Assembly (NCBI RefSeq): GCF_023534745.1
Contig: NZ_JAMHJQ010000006.1
Coordinates: 395,586 to 459,585, forward strand
Length of the DNA stretch: 64,000 nucleotides
Reading direction: 5' to 3'
From: Streptomyces sp. 35G-GA-8
Lineage (GTDB): Bacteria > Actinomycetota > Actinomycetes > Streptomycetales > Streptomycetaceae
Shown one piece after another: positions 1 through 8,882 of the stretch. Position 1 is the first letter of the stretch; every line of letters starts with the position of its first letter. Made by a program: the position numbers and the translations under genes. Below the pieces are notes generated by a model. It did no database searches. It was not told the DNA's origin and worked only from the letters and a program-made list of their open reading frames with translations.

Positions 1-196
1 CGGACAGCTCCACGCACGCCATGCCCTCCGGGCTGACATGGGCGCGGGCGGACCGCCGCCAGGACGCGGCCACCACCGGCCGCACCGGGTGCTCGACCCG
101 CCCCGCGCTCGCGTACGACTCGTACGCGCGGCGCAGGGCCCCTCGGCGCTTCACCGGATCGGCGCCCGCTTCCAGAGCCACCCAGGTGTCGGTCAA
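1..196 (-). CDS. GAF/helix-turn-helix transcriptional regulator, N-terminal part (cut by window edge)
   Basis: Only the first 65 codons lie in the window. The translation has a run of the form RRAYESYASAG followed by VRPVVAASWRRSARA. This is the characteristic opening of Streptomyces GAF-domain regulators of the acetoin-regulator (AcoR-like) type, which continue into a GAF domain and a C-terminal helix-turn-helix. The start is read as TTG at 196-194, because a GGGGAGG ribosome site lies 5 bases upstream and no ATG fits the frame. The effector and targets cannot be inferred from this fragment. The family assignment rests on N-terminal similarity alone. Confidence 0.6.
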   Translation of the reverse strand, partial: MTDTWVALEAGADPVKRRGALRRAYESYASAGRVEHPVRPVVAASWRRSARAHVSPEGMACVELS

Positions 197-291
197 TGCG
201 GCCTCCCCGGTCGGACATCACCGGACGTGCCCATCGTCGCTCCGGCGGCCCGGCCCGGCAAGCGTCCCGCCGGGCAACCCGACCGTACGGA

Positions 292-1698
292 TCACGCCCC
301 GGACTCACTCGCCCAGGGTGTGTCCTCCGCGAGCGCGTCCGCCAGGGCCGCCGCGGGATCGGGGCCGCCCGGACCCGCGGGAGCCCACCGGCCCCGCTCC
401 TTGCGGTAGGGCCACCAGCGCCCGTCGCGGCCGTAGCGCAGCTGGACCGACGACTCGGCCACGGTCCAGCGCCCGCCGCCGCCCGCCCGCAGCCGCGGCC
501 TGTCCCCGTCCTCCCAGGCCGCGTCGAGCGCCGCCGTCGCCCGTGCGAGGGACTCGGGCTCCGGGGTCCAGGTGTCCTCCAGTACGGAGAGGGCCGCCGC
601 GCCGCCGTACCGCCAGGCGCGCACCGCGAGATCCAGTTCGGCCGGCCGTCGGCCGGAGCCCGAGGCGAGCCGCGCCACCAGCCGCTGGTCGGACGTCGTG
701 GCGGCCAGCCGTACCGCATCCTGCACAGGGGGCAACTCCGGCTCCTCCGGCTGCTGTTCATGGCCCGGAAGCAGCGCTTCCGACAGCAGCCGCAGGGCAC
801 GCGCCGCCGCGTCGGCGGCGAGGAACTCCAGGGCGTCCGCGTCGACCCCGGCCGGTGGCGTGCCCTCCGTGTCGAGGGCCGGAGGCTGCCCCGGCTCCGG
901 CGGCAGCGGCGGGGGAGCGGGCAGCGGCGGCAGGAGGTCGCGCGCGGCGAACGCGGCCACGGCCGGTACGCCGGCCTCCTCGCCGCCCCGGGCGCCGCCG
1001 TCGTCCATGCCGTCCCCCGGCTCCTCCTTCGTACGGGCGGCACGGGCGACGCTGCGCACCTGAAGCTCGTCGAGCAGCCGGCGCTCGCTCCTGCCCCGCA
1101 TCAGCAGCAGGACGAACGGATCCTGGTCCAGCAGCCTGGCCATCTGATAGCAGAGCGCGGCGGAGTGCGGGCAGTGGTCCCAGGCCTCACAGCCGCACTC
1201 CGGCTCCAGATCACCTATACCGGGGAGGAGTTCGACCCCGGCGCCCGCGGCGTCCTCCACCAGATGCGGCGGCATCTCCCGGTCGAGCAGCGCCGCGATA
1301 TGGCCCGCCCGGTCGACCGCCATGTCCAGGAAACGGTCCCACTCCTCGTCGCTCAGCTGCTGCAACAGCACATCGCTGCGCTGGGCGGTGCCGTCCCGGT
1401 CATGGACGACCGCCGTGATCCGTCCCGGCCGTACGGACACGGCGCCGACGGCGCCCTCGCGGGCCTGTCTGCGCCCCCGCTTCAGCTGCTGGGCGTCGAG
1501 CGCGGTGTCCTCCAGCGCCTTCAACCAGGCCCGGCCCCACCAGGTCTGCGCGAAGGCCCGGCCCCCGGCGGGCGCCAGCGCGGCGAAGGTGCGCTCGTCG
1601 CCGTCCGCCGAACCGTCCGGCGCGTGGCGCGCGAAGCCCTCCACCGGGGGGCCGTCCGTCGAACCGTCCTCGGAACCGCCGTCGTACCTACCGCTCAT
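292..1698 (-). CDS. SWIM zinc-finger family protein
   Basis: 468 residues. A SWIM-type zinc site is visible around residues 188-197 as C-x-C followed by C-x-H (ECGCEAWDHCPH), near the middle of the protein. The N-terminal TWWGRAW stretch and the long acidic and proline-rich C-terminal part are typical of the actinobacterial members. SWIM domains bind DNA or protein. The biological role of this family in Streptomyces is not known. Its start codon overlaps the stop of the upstream SNF2 helicase (ATGA at 1695-1698), so the two are translationally coupled and probably act together on DNA or chromatin-like substrates. The pairing is widely conserved. Confidence 0.85.
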   Translation of the reverse strand: MSGRYDGGSEDGSTDGPPVEGFARHAPDGSADGDERTFAALAPAGGRAFAQTWWGRAWLKALEDTALDAQQLKRGRRQAREGAVGAVSVRPGRITAVVHDRDGTAQRSDVLLQQLSDEEWDRFLDMAVDRAGHIAALLDREMPPHLVEDAAGAGVELLPGIGDLEPECGCEAWDHCPHSAALCYQMARLLDQDPFVLLLMRGRSERRLLDELQVRSVARAARTKEEPGDGMDDGGARGGEEAGVPAVAAFAARDLLPPLPAPPPLPPEPGQPPALDTEGTPPAGVDADALEFLAADAAARALRLLSEALLPGHEQQPEEPELPPVQDAVRLAATTSDQRLVARLASGSGRRPAELDLAVRAWRYGGAAALSVLEDTWTPEPESLARATAALDAAWEDGDRPRLRAGGGGRWTVAESSVQLRYGRDGRWWPYRKERGRWAPAGPGGPDPAAALADALAEDTPWASESGA

Positions 1699-4679
1699 CG
1701 GGCGCTCCCTCGCAGCTCCACCAGATCCGCCAGCTCGGCGTCGGTCAGTTCGGTCAGGGCCGCCTCGCCGGAGCCCAGTACGGCATCGGCCAGCCCCTGC
1801 TTACGTGCCAGCATCTCGGCGATCCGGTCCTCGATCGTGCCTTCGGTGATCATCCGGTGCACCTGTACGGGCCGAAGCTGCCCGATGCGGTACGCGCGGT
1901 CCGTCGCCTGTGCCTCGACAGCGGGATTCCACCAGCGGTCGAAGTGCACGACATGCTCCGCGCGGGTCAGATTGAGCCCGGTGCCCGCCGCCTTCAACGA
2001 CAGCAGGAAGACCGGCACCTCACCGTTCTGGAAGCGGTCCACCATCGCCTCGCGTTCGGCGATCGGCGTACCGCCGTGCAGAAACTGGGTGCGTACTCCG
2101 CGCGCCGCCAGATGCCGCTCCAGCAGCCGCGCCATCTGTACGTACTGGGTGAAGACCAGCACGCTCGCGTCCTCCGCGAGGATCGTGTCGAGCAGCTCGT
2201 CCAGCAGTTCCAGCTTCCCGGAGCGGTCGGTGAGACGGGGCCGCTCCTCCTTCAGATACTGCGCCGGGTGATTGCAGATCTGCTTGAGCGCGGTCAGCAG
2301 TTTGACGACGAGTCCGCGGCGTTCCATACCGCCCGCCTCCGCGATCGCGGCCAGGGTCTCCCGTACGACCGCTTCGTACAGTCCGGCCTGTTCCCTGGTG
2401 AGGGAGACGGCGCGGTCGGTCTCGGTCTTGGGCGGCAGTTCGGGCGCGATCCCCGGATCAGACTTGCGGCGGCGCAGCAGGAACGGTCGGACCAGCGCGG
2501 CGAGACGCTCGGCCGCCGCCGGGTCGTTGCCGCTCTCGACGGACTCCGCGTAGCGGGTACGGAACGTACCGAGGCGGCCGAGGAGCCCCGGGGTGGTCCA
2601 GTCGAGGATCGCCCACAGCTCGGAGAGATTGTTCTCCACGGGGGTGCCGGAGAGAGCGACCCGGGCCCTGGCTCCGATGGTCCGCAGCTGCCGGGCGGTG
2701 GCGGAGTACGGGTTCTTGACGTGCTGCGCCTCGTCGGCCACGACCATGCCCCAGTCCGTCCCGCCGAGTCTCACCGCGTCCAGCCGCATGGTGCCGTACG
2801 TGGTGAGGACGAACTCGCCGTCCGCCAGGCCCTCCAGACTGCGCGAGGCACCGTGGAAGCGGCGCACCGGCGTGCCGGGGCCGAACCGTTCGATCTCACG
2901 CTGCCAGTTGCCCATCAGGGAGGCCGGGCAGACGACGAGGGTCGGGCCGGCCGCCGCCGGGTCGGTCTGCCGGTGCAGATGGAGGGCGATGAGGGTGATG
3001 GTCTTGCCCAGCCCCATGTCGTCGGCGAGACAGCCGCCGAGTCCGAGCGATGTCATGCGGTGCAGCCAGTTGAGCCCGCGGAGCTGGTAGTCGCGGAGCG
3101 TCGCGGCGAGCGCGGCCGGCTGTCCGATCTCCTGCTCCGCGCTCTCCGGATCGGCGAGCCGGTCGCGCAGAGTGGCGAGCCGGCCCGTCGCCTGTACCTC
3201 GACCCGGCGGCCCTCGACCTCCGTGGAGCCGGTCAGCACGGCTTCGAGCGCGTCGACCGGACTGAGCTTGCGGTCCTGGCTCCGCTGGGCCCGCCGGACC
3301 TCCGCCGGATCGATCAGAACCCACTGGTCACGCAGTCGGACGACGGGGGGGCTCGCCTCGGCGAGCCGGTCGAGCTCGGCACGGGAGAGTCGCTGATCAC
3401 CCAGCGCGAAGTGCCAGTTGAAGGAGAGGAGGGCGTCGGCCGACAGGAAGGCGGGCAGATTCGTCTCCGGCCGCTCCGGCCGGGAGGAGCCACCGGTGTC
3501 CGCCGAGTCCGCTGTTCCCGTCGCGTCCGCCGTGTCCGTCGTATCGGAGCCGGACATTTCGTCCGCGGGGCCGATGACCGCGCGAGCCGTCAGCGTGCGC
3601 GCCAGTTCCCTGGGCCAGTGCACCTGGACGCCGGTCGCGGCCAGCGCCCCGGCCGCCTCGCCCAGCAGTTCGGTGACCTCCTCGTCCGCGAGCTCGATGG
3701 CGTCCGGCACGGCGGCCGAGAGCAGCGGGGTGAGTGGTGGCCAGGCGCGGGCGGCGCGGCGCAGGGCGAGCAGGGCGTCCATCCGGGCGCGCGGGCCGAA
3801 GGCGGCCGACGCCGGACCCGACCACACGTCGGTGGCGTCGGAGACCGCGGAGGGATCGCTGACGCTGTGCATCTGGAGGACGGCGCGGAAGGCGGATCGC
3901 GGTGTGCCGGGTGTGTCCGGCGCGCCTGGCGTACTCGGCGTACTCGGCGTGTCCGGGGTATCCGCCAGACCCGGCAGTTCGACGCGCAACGAGAGCCGCA
4001 CGCCCGCGTCATGCCCCGCCGCCACAGCCGTGGCCCAGTCACGCAGCTCGGGAAAGCGTCGTGGCGGGGCGGCGGCGAAGGCGGGTTCCGTTGTGACGAG
4101 CGTGGCGGCAGGCGTGCGCGGCAGCACGTCGGCGACCGCGTCGAGGAAATCCCTCAACAGCCTCTCGGGCCGGGGGAGAAGCACCGTATCCGCCGATCCG
4201 GCGGCTCGCCCGGCGGTGGCGCCGAGCGGTACGGCGTGCGCGCTGGGCGGCATGGCGGCGGCCAGCGCCCGGATCCGCTCCAGATCCTCCGCGGTCAGTG
4301 GCCCGGCCCGCCACGCGTCGTGATCCGTAGCGGTGAGGCCGGGCAACAGCCGCCCACGGGCGGCGAGTTGCAGGGCAAGGAGCGCCGCCGCACCCCAGAA
4401 GGCCGCGGACGAGGACGCGTTCGCCGAGGCGCGTGCCCTGGTCAGCACGGGGAGAGCGGTGGATACGGGAGTCAACAGCGCCCTGACCGTGAGAGGGTGG
4501 CCTTCGGTGTCGACGACGCCCAGTTCCTCCAGGGAGCCCGGTGCGGACGGCGGCTCCGCGCCGTCGGGTCGCCAGAAGGCGATCCGCCCGGTGCGAGCCG
4601 GATCCGCGGGGAGAAAGACGGTGGAACAGAGGGCGAGTTCGGCGGTCCGGGAGAGCGTTGCCGCGGGGAGCCTGTGCAC
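1695..4679 (-). CDS. SNF2-family DEAD/DEAH-box helicase
   Basis: About 994 residues from the chosen GTG. The C-terminal half is a complete SNF2 ATPase: DDMGLGKT (Walker A), VVADEAQH (motif II), LSGTPVENN (motif III) and a helicase-C lobe with QATDRAYRIGQ (motif VI). The N-terminal half is a poorly conserved SNF2-associated region with a serine/threonine/aspartate-rich linker. An open frame continues upstream to 4892. That extension is cysteine/glycine-rich and contains a rare TTA codon, so I place the start at GTG 4679, with GAGGAA 12 bases upstream. The start is uncertain. It forms an operon with the SWIM protein and likely acts as a DNA translocase in repair or transcription restart. Confidence 0.88.
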   Translation of the reverse strand: MHRLPAATLSRTAELALCSTVFLPADPARTGRIAFWRPDGAEPPSAPGSLEELGVVDTEGHPLTVRALLTPVSTALPVLTRARASANASSSAAFWGAAALLALQLAARGRLLPGLTATDHDAWRAGPLTAEDLERIRALAAAMPPSAHAVPLGATAGRAAGSADTVLLPRPERLLRDFLDAVADVLPRTPAATLVTTEPAFAAAPPRRFPELRDWATAVAAGHDAGVRLSLRVELPGLADTPDTPSTPSTPGAPDTPGTPRSAFRAVLQMHSVSDPSAVSDATDVWSGPASAAFGPRARMDALLALRRAARAWPPLTPLLSAAVPDAIELADEEVTELLGEAAGALAATGVQVHWPRELARTLTARAVIGPADEMSGSDTTDTADATGTADSADTGGSSRPERPETNLPAFLSADALLSFNWHFALGDQRLSRAELDRLAEASPPVVRLRDQWVLIDPAEVRRAQRSQDRKLSPVDALEAVLTGSTEVEGRRVEVQATGRLATLRDRLADPESAEQEIGQPAALAATLRDYQLRGLNWLHRMTSLGLGGCLADDMGLGKTITLIALHLHRQTDPAAAGPTLVVCPASLMGNWQREIERFGPGTPVRRFHGASRSLEGLADGEFVLTTYGTMRLDAVRLGGTDWGMVVADEAQHVKNPYSATARQLRTIGARARVALSGTPVENNLSELWAILDWTTPGLLGRLGTFRTRYAESVESGNDPAAAERLAALVRPFLLRRRKSDPGIAPELPPKTETDRAVSLTREQAGLYEAVVRETLAAIAEAGGMERRGLVVKLLTALKQICNHPAQYLKEERPRLTDRSGKLELLDELLDTILAEDASVLVFTQYVQMARLLERHLAARGVRTQFLHGGTPIAEREAMVDRFQNGEVPVFLLSLKAAGTGLNLTRAEHVVHFDRWWNPAVEAQATDRAYRIGQLRPVQVHRMITEGTIEDRIAEMLARKQGLADAVLGSGEAALTELTDAELADLVELRGSAR

Positions 4680-4960
4680 AGCGAAGACGCATTCCTCAAG
4701 TTTGACTAATGCGGGTCGGAGCCGCCGAGGGTACCCCACCGCGAAGCCACGCGGGGACGGCACCGCCGTGACCTGACTCACTCCGCGACACCTCTGGGTG
4801 TAGCCAGCACCACCCCCACCCCCCGGACAGCACCCAGCTTTTCCGGGTGGTGGCGTCATGGCCGCCCGGCAGCACGCACACCTACGTTTCAAAGGGGCCG
4901 ACGCAGTCCGCGCGGCCCCCTCTCAGTGCCCACCTCGGCCTACACAGACCGGAGACCGAC

Positions 4961-6040
4961 ATGCCCCAAGCCGCCGCCATCCCCCTCGCGGACCCCATAC
5001 CCGACCCCGCAGTCGGCCGCGTCGGCGGCAGCGACTTCGCGCCCCTCCTGCGTACGGTCAGGGAGCAGGGCCTCCTGGAGCGCAGGGTCGCCTGGTACGC
5101 CCGGGGCATCACTGTCAACTTCCTCTTCCTGGCGGCGATCGTCGCCGGAATGGTGCTCCTCGGCCCCTCCTGGTGGACGCTGCTCCTCGCGCCGCCGCTG
5201 GCCGTCATATCGGCGCGCATGGCGTTCGTCGGCCATGACGCGGGACATGCCCAGATCACCTCCGACCGGGGCAGGGGCCGCTTCATCCAGCTCGTCCACG
5301 CCAACCTGATGCTCGGTATGAGCCAGGAGTGGTGGAACGACAAGCACAACAGGCACCACGCCAACCCCAACCACATCGACAAGGACCCGGACGTCGCCGC
5401 GGACATCCTCGTCTTCACCCAGCACCAGACCGCGGGCCGCACCGGACTGCGCCGCTGGCTCACCCGGCACCAGGCCTGGCTGTTCTTCCCGCTGACCACC
5501 CTTGAGGGCATCGCCCTCAAGGTGTACGGCTTCCAGGCCGTCTTCTCCCGCGGCGACGACCGGATGCCCGCCCGCCGGCGAGTGACCGAGGGAGGGCTCC
5601 TCATCGCCCATGTCGCGGCGTATGTGACCCTGCTGCTCACCACGATGACCGTCGGCCAGGCCATCGTCTTCGCCCTGATCAACCAGATGCTCCTCGGTCT
5701 CCATCTGGGCATGGCCTTCGCGCCCAACCACAAAGGCATGGAGATGCCCGACCCGGAGAACAGCGAGGGCTGGGGCCATCTCCGCCGTCAGGTGCTGACC
5801 TCGCGGAACGTCCGGGGCGGACTCCTGACCGACTGGTTCCTCGGCGGGCTGAACTACCAGATCGAGCACCATCTCTTCCCCAGCATGCCGCGTCCCCATC
5901 TGCGTCTCGCCCAGCCGATGGTGCGCGCCCACTGCCTCTCGCTGGGACTCCCGTACACGGAGACGGGACTGATCGAGTCGTACCGCCAGGCGCTCGGCCA
6001 TATGCATGAGGTCGGCGAACCGCTGCGCGCGGGCGCATAG
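4961..6040 (+). CDS. Membrane fatty-acid desaturase
   Basis: 359 residues. All three histidine boxes of membrane di-iron desaturases are present: HDAGH (92-96), HNRHH (129-133) and QIEHH (300-304). The glutamine-type third box is typical of front-end and acyl-lipid desaturases. Hydrophobic segments lie at about 50-90 and 212-252. The ATG at 4961 is chosen because GGAG lies 6 bases upstream. A longer frame from 4847 would add an unconserved leader. It probably inserts a double bond into membrane lipid acyl chains, for example during cold adaptation, using a ferredoxin or other external reductase not encoded next to it. It is transcribed away from the SNF2/SWIM operon. Confidence 0.9.
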   Translation: MPQAAAIPLADPIPDPAVGRVGGSDFAPLLRTVREQGLLERRVAWYARGITVNFLFLAAIVAGMVLLGPSWWTLLLAPPLAVISARMAFVGHDAGHAQITSDRGRGRFIQLVHANLMLGMSQEWWNDKHNRHHANPNHIDKDPDVAADILVFTQHQTAGRTGLRRWLTRHQAWLFFPLTTLEGIALKVYGFQAVFSRGDDRMPARRRVTEGGLLIAHVAAYVTLLLTTMTVGQAIVFALINQMLLGLHLGMAFAPNHKGMEMPDPENSEGWGHLRRQVLTSRNVRGGLLTDWFLGGLNYQIEHHLFPSMPRPHLRLAQPMVRAHCLSLGLPYTETGLIESYRQALGHMHEVGEPLRAGA

Positions 6041-6108
6041 TGGAACTGGCGGACGCCCGTACGCGTTCACTGGGCAGGAAGCGGCCTGGCCGCGAAGGAG
6101 GCGTCGAG

Positions 6109-6291
6109 ATGTCGACACGCACGAAGATCACCATCGGGGGAGTGGCCGTCGGCCTTCTTCTGATACCGCTGATCGGTTTCTGGTTCTCACTGCTGGTGGT
6201 GCTCGGCGTGCCGGCGGTCGCGTATCTGATGCTGGACCCGTCGCAGCGCCGCAGGCTGCGCAGGATCAGCCGCAAGGAGCTGGGCCGCTGA
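6109..6291 (+). CDS. Small membrane protein
   Basis: 60 residues: a short basic N-terminus, one long hydrophobic stretch (about residues 9-40, enough for one or two membrane passes) and a basic arginine/lysine-rich tail. GGAGG lies 7 bases before the ATG. It follows the desaturase by 68 bases on the same strand and could be co-transcribed. No recognised domain or function. The hairpin at 6311-6353 lies just downstream. Confidence 0.65.
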   Translation: MSTRTKITIGGVAVGLLLIPLIGFWFSLLVVLGVPAVAYLMLDPSQRRRLRRISRKELGR

Positions 6292-6310
6292 TCCGGCCGG
6301 GCTGATCAGA

Positions 6311-6353
6311 CGCGTGCGGGGTCCTGGGCCGGATGGTCCTGGCCCCGCACGCG
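6311..6353 (+). terminator. Inverted repeat, probable terminator of the desaturase unit
   Basis: Arms CGCGTGCGGGG (6311-6321) and CCCCGCACGCG (6343-6353) pair perfectly over 11 bp around a 21-base loop, 19 bases after the stop of the small membrane protein. There is no U-tract, which is usual for Streptomyces terminators. Confidence 0.6.
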
Positions 6354-6480
6354 GACGTGGTTCCAGCCCGACAGCGGTGCTTCGAGAAGCCTCAGCGGTT
6401 CGAGAAGCCCCGGAGCCCCGGCAGGAAGCCCGGTAGCCGGAAGCGGGCGGTCCGAGGGGGCCGCCTCAGGTCAGAGGGAG

Positions 6481-6540
6481 CCGCCTCAGGCCGGGCGTAC
6501 GGCCATGAGGGGGCCGCCTCAGGCGGGGCGTACGGCCATG
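6481..6540. repeat. Tandem duplication straddling a stop codon
   Basis: Two 27-base copies at 6481-6507 and 6514-6540 differ at one base, with a period of 33. The right copy contains the last codons and the TGA (6519-6521, minus strand) of the next gene. The left copy is its non-coding duplicate. A third partial match (CCGCCTCAGG) sits at 6461-6470, and TTCGAGAAGCC is repeated nearby at about 6379 and 6397. Confidence 0.75.
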
Positions 6541-7331
6541 CCGTCGAGCGCCTTCAGCAGTTCCGGCAGTTCCGCGCCCCGGCCGACCGGCAGTACGTCC
6601 CGCGGCTCCTCGTCCAGCAGGACGAACGCCATGTCGTCGGTCCTGGCGACGAAGGACCAGCCGGGGCCGTCGGCGCGCAGCGTCCGCGCCTCGCCCGGGG
6701 CGAAGCCGGACCGCACCCTGCCGAGCGGCGGCGGTGTGTCCAGATAGCCGCGCAGTTCCTTCAGCACGCGTCGCACCCCCTCATGGGCAGGTATCGGCAC
6801 GCCGTCGGCGGCTGCGGTCGCCGGCTCGTTCCCGTGCAGCTGCTCCCGCCAGGCCGTCCACTGGAGGGCGATTTCGTCCGCGCCGAGGCGCCGCTGGGCC
6901 GGGCCCCAGGACTCGGTGTCGGGCGGTGCGAGGGGTGGCCGGGGGCCGTTCTCCTCGGAGCCGGGTTCCGGTTCTGGGTCGTGCGGGGCGGGTACGCCGG
7001 GCGCCGCGACGGCGAGGGCGACCGGCCAGCCGGGCAGGGCGCACACCACGGTCCGTTCCCCCGGCGACAGGTCGTGCTCCATTCCGCAGTCCCAGGCCGC
7101 GATCGCCACGGCGACCAGGGACACGTCGTCCACCACCACCGTCCAGCGGGCGCCGACGCCGTCCTGCCCCATGACCAGCCCGTATCCGCGGTCGTACGGA
7201 TCGAGCCCGAGGGCGGCACACGCTTCCGGGTAGTCGTCGCCGAGTACGGCCGGGAACCGCGCCGGTGTGAGCAGGGTGGCGGTCAGCACATACAGTGCGT
7301 CGTCGTCCACGGAGTCTTCCGTTCCGGTCAC
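6519..7331 (-). CDS. Conserved hypothetical protein
   Basis: 270 residues from GTG 7331, which has GGGAGG 4 bases upstream. The frame is open further upstream to 7643, but that part is arginine-rich and looks non-coding. The protein has no signal peptide or membrane segment and no catalytic motif I recognise. The middle holds a low-complexity proline/glutamate run (about residues 125-150). It resembles uncharacterised soluble proteins that occur only in Streptomyces and close relatives. It lies downstream of the 100-residue protein on the same strand. Confidence 0.6.
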   Translation of the reverse strand: MTGTEDSVDDDALYVLTATLLTPARFPAVLGDDYPEACAALGLDPYDRGYGLVMGQDGVGARWTVVVDDVSLVAVAIAAWDCGMEHDLSPGERTVVCALPGWPVALAVAAPGVPAPHDPEPEPGSEENGPRPPLAPPDTESWGPAQRRLGADEIALQWTAWREQLHGNEPATAAADGVPIPAHEGVRRVLKELRGYLDTPPPLGRVRSGFAPGEARTLRADGPGWSFVARTDDMAFVLLDEEPRDVLPVGRGAELPELLKALDGMAVRPA

Positions 7332-7468
7332 CGCGCCTCCCGAACCGATCGGTTGTCGGCGCACCCTAGCCAGTGGGCGACCCGGACGTCGAGAGTGCGG
7401 TACGACCAGGCTTTTCCGGCACTGGCGCCGGTCCGGGCGGAGTGTCGCGGTCTCGGCCGGGCCGGTGG

Positions 7469-7771
7469 TCAGACGGTCGGCAGGCCCAGCAGGCCGCGGG
7501 CCACGGTCTGCGGCGACTCGTTCCGCTCGCGGGCCAGCGCGATGACCGCCCGGCAGGCGAGTTCGCTGACGCCGAAGGAGAGGGCCTCCGGTGAGACCCA
7601 GTCCACCGCCTCGTCGATCCGCCGCTGATCGTCCTCCGCGCACGCCGACACATAGGTGGCGGCGGCCTCGAATATGTTGTGCGGCCGGTCCGGGGGCGGC
7701 TTCGCGGCCGGGGCGGCGGCCCGGTCCGACACATGGTCCGGTACGAGGATCCTGCGCAGTCTGCTGAACAC
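7469..7771 (-). CDS. Small conserved hypothetical protein
   Basis: About 100 residues, soluble, mostly helical by composition, with a basic N-terminus and a conserved-looking C-terminal half (ACAEDDQRRIDEAVDWVS, then ELACRAVIALARERNE). The start is taken as GTG 7771 because GGGAAGG lies 8 bases upstream. An alternative GTG three codons earlier sits directly on the ribosome site. No function can be assigned. It precedes the 270-residue hypothetical protein by about 137 bases on the same strand. Confidence 0.55.
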   Translation of the reverse strand: MFSRLRRILVPDHVSDRAAAPAAKPPPDRPHNIFEAAATYVSACAEDDQRRIDEAVDWVSPEALSFGVSELACRAVIALARERNESPQTVARGLLGLPTV

Positions 7772-7989
7772 GGGGTCCACCTTCCCTGCTGCCTGGCGTG
7801 GTGCGGGCCGCGACGGTCGTCCGGTCGTCCTGGCCGCCGTCCGGGCCGCCCTTCCAACGTACGGTCGCGGCTGCGCCGGCAGAAGAGGCCCGTCCTCATG
7901 GCAGGTGCTTTTCCGGGCCAAGGACGCTGGACCAAGGACGCGCGGGGGTGGGGCCGCGTACGCGGGGCGCGGGGCGATGGGCGCGGGGT

Positions 7990-8589
7990 TCAGCCGTGGC
8001 GTACCGCCAGGGCCAGGAAACGGGAGTCCTCGTCGGTGTACGACTCCAGCCGCCAGCCGGAGCCGGCCAGCAGCGGACGGAGGTTGAGCTCGGCGCGCAG
8101 ATCCTCGTCCGTGATCCGTCGGCCCTGCCGGGCGGCCAGCGCCGCCCGGCCGATGGGATGGAACAGCGCCAGCCGGCCCCCCGGCCGTACGACCCGGGCC
8201 AACTCCCGCAGATTCTCCTCGGGTTGCGGGAGATGAGCGATCAGCCCCGCACCGAACACCGCGTCGAGCACCGCCGTCCGCACCGGCAGCCGGCTCACAT
8301 CGGCGAGCAGCAGTCGCCCGGCGGCGCGACGGCCGGCCCGTACGGCCGCGTCGAGCATCTCCGGGGTCAGATCGACGCCCAGGACCGTGCCTCCCGGGCC
8401 CACCGCGTCCCGCAGCGGTGGCAGCGCGCGGCCCGTACCGCAGCCCGCGTCCAGTACGGCGTCACCAGGGCGCAGCCCCAGGTCGGCGACGGCGGCGGCG
8501 TAGGCCGGACCGTCGTCCGGGAAGCGCGCGTCCCAGTCCGCCGCCCGGGAGCCGAAGAATTCCTGCACATGTGTGTGGTCATGGGCCAT
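7990..8589 (-). CDS. Class I SAM-dependent methyltransferase
   Basis: 199 residues with a Methyltransferase-11 fold pattern. Motif I VLDAGCGTGRA (about 45-55) is followed by an acidic residue after the second strand (GVDLTPEMLDAA) and the post-motif VVRPGGRLALFHP typical of ubiquinone/menaquinone-like and small-molecule methyltransferases. The substrate is not predictable. The gene is monocistronic. Its start lies about 290 bases from the divergent DGPF/sigma-factor operon, with a cluster of inverted repeats between them. Confidence 0.85.
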   Translation of the reverse strand: MAHDHTHVQEFFGSRAADWDARFPDDGPAYAAAVADLGLRPGDAVLDAGCGTGRALPPLRDAVGPGGTVLGVDLTPEMLDAAVRAGRRAAGRLLLADVSRLPVRTAVLDAVFGAGLIAHLPQPEENLRELARVVRPGGRLALFHPIGRAALAARQGRRITDEDLRAELNLRPLLAGSGWRLESYTDEDSRFLALAVRHG

Positions 8590-8882
8590 GGGGCAATGAT
8601 CCCCGGCAAGGCCGTCGCATGGCGCGCGGGCCGCCGCACTTCATTGCCCCACTTCGCCGCCCCACTTCCCGTCGGCTTTTCCCGGGGGTAACTTGTCCCA
8701 GAGGCACCCGAGAACATCCGGGATGTCCCGGATGTTCGGGAGCCTCGGAGGGCCCCCGAGGGCTTCTCACGGAGATTTTCCGAGAAATCCTCGCCGGTTC
8801 CGTCGAGGATGTCGAAATCACGGCGCGTGCTTCTACCTGTCAGTGAGAGCGCCGAGAAGGGCGCGACAGTGAGGAGAACGTC
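8590..8882. promoter_or_regulatory. Intergenic control region with 26-bp palindrome and ECF42-type promoter element
   Basis: This region lies between the methyltransferase (left) and the DGPF gene (right). A near-continuous palindrome, GAACATCCGGGA (8712-8723) and TCCCGGATGTTC (8726-8737) separated by two bases, is followed by weaker repeats (CCTCGG/CCGAGG, about 8742-8760). TGTCGA at 8810-8815, 68 bases before the ATG of the DGPF gene, matches the -35 element reported for ECF42-group promoters. This suggests that the sigma factor encoded two genes on autoregulates the operon. The -10 is not obvious. Confidence 0.5.

Noticed and set aside
196-2271. Open frame of 691 codons on the plus strand
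   Set aside because: Antisense to the SWIM and SNF2 genes. Arginine/proline-rich with no recognisable domain.
1857-4709. Long open frame of 950 codons on the plus strand
   Set aside because: It lies fully opposite the SNF2 helicase, has no family pattern, and its composition is that of antisense high-GC sequence.
4680-4892. N-terminal extension of the SNF2 helicase
   Set aside because: It contains a TTA codon and a Cys/Gly-rich sequence unlike the rest, so the start was moved to GTG 4679.
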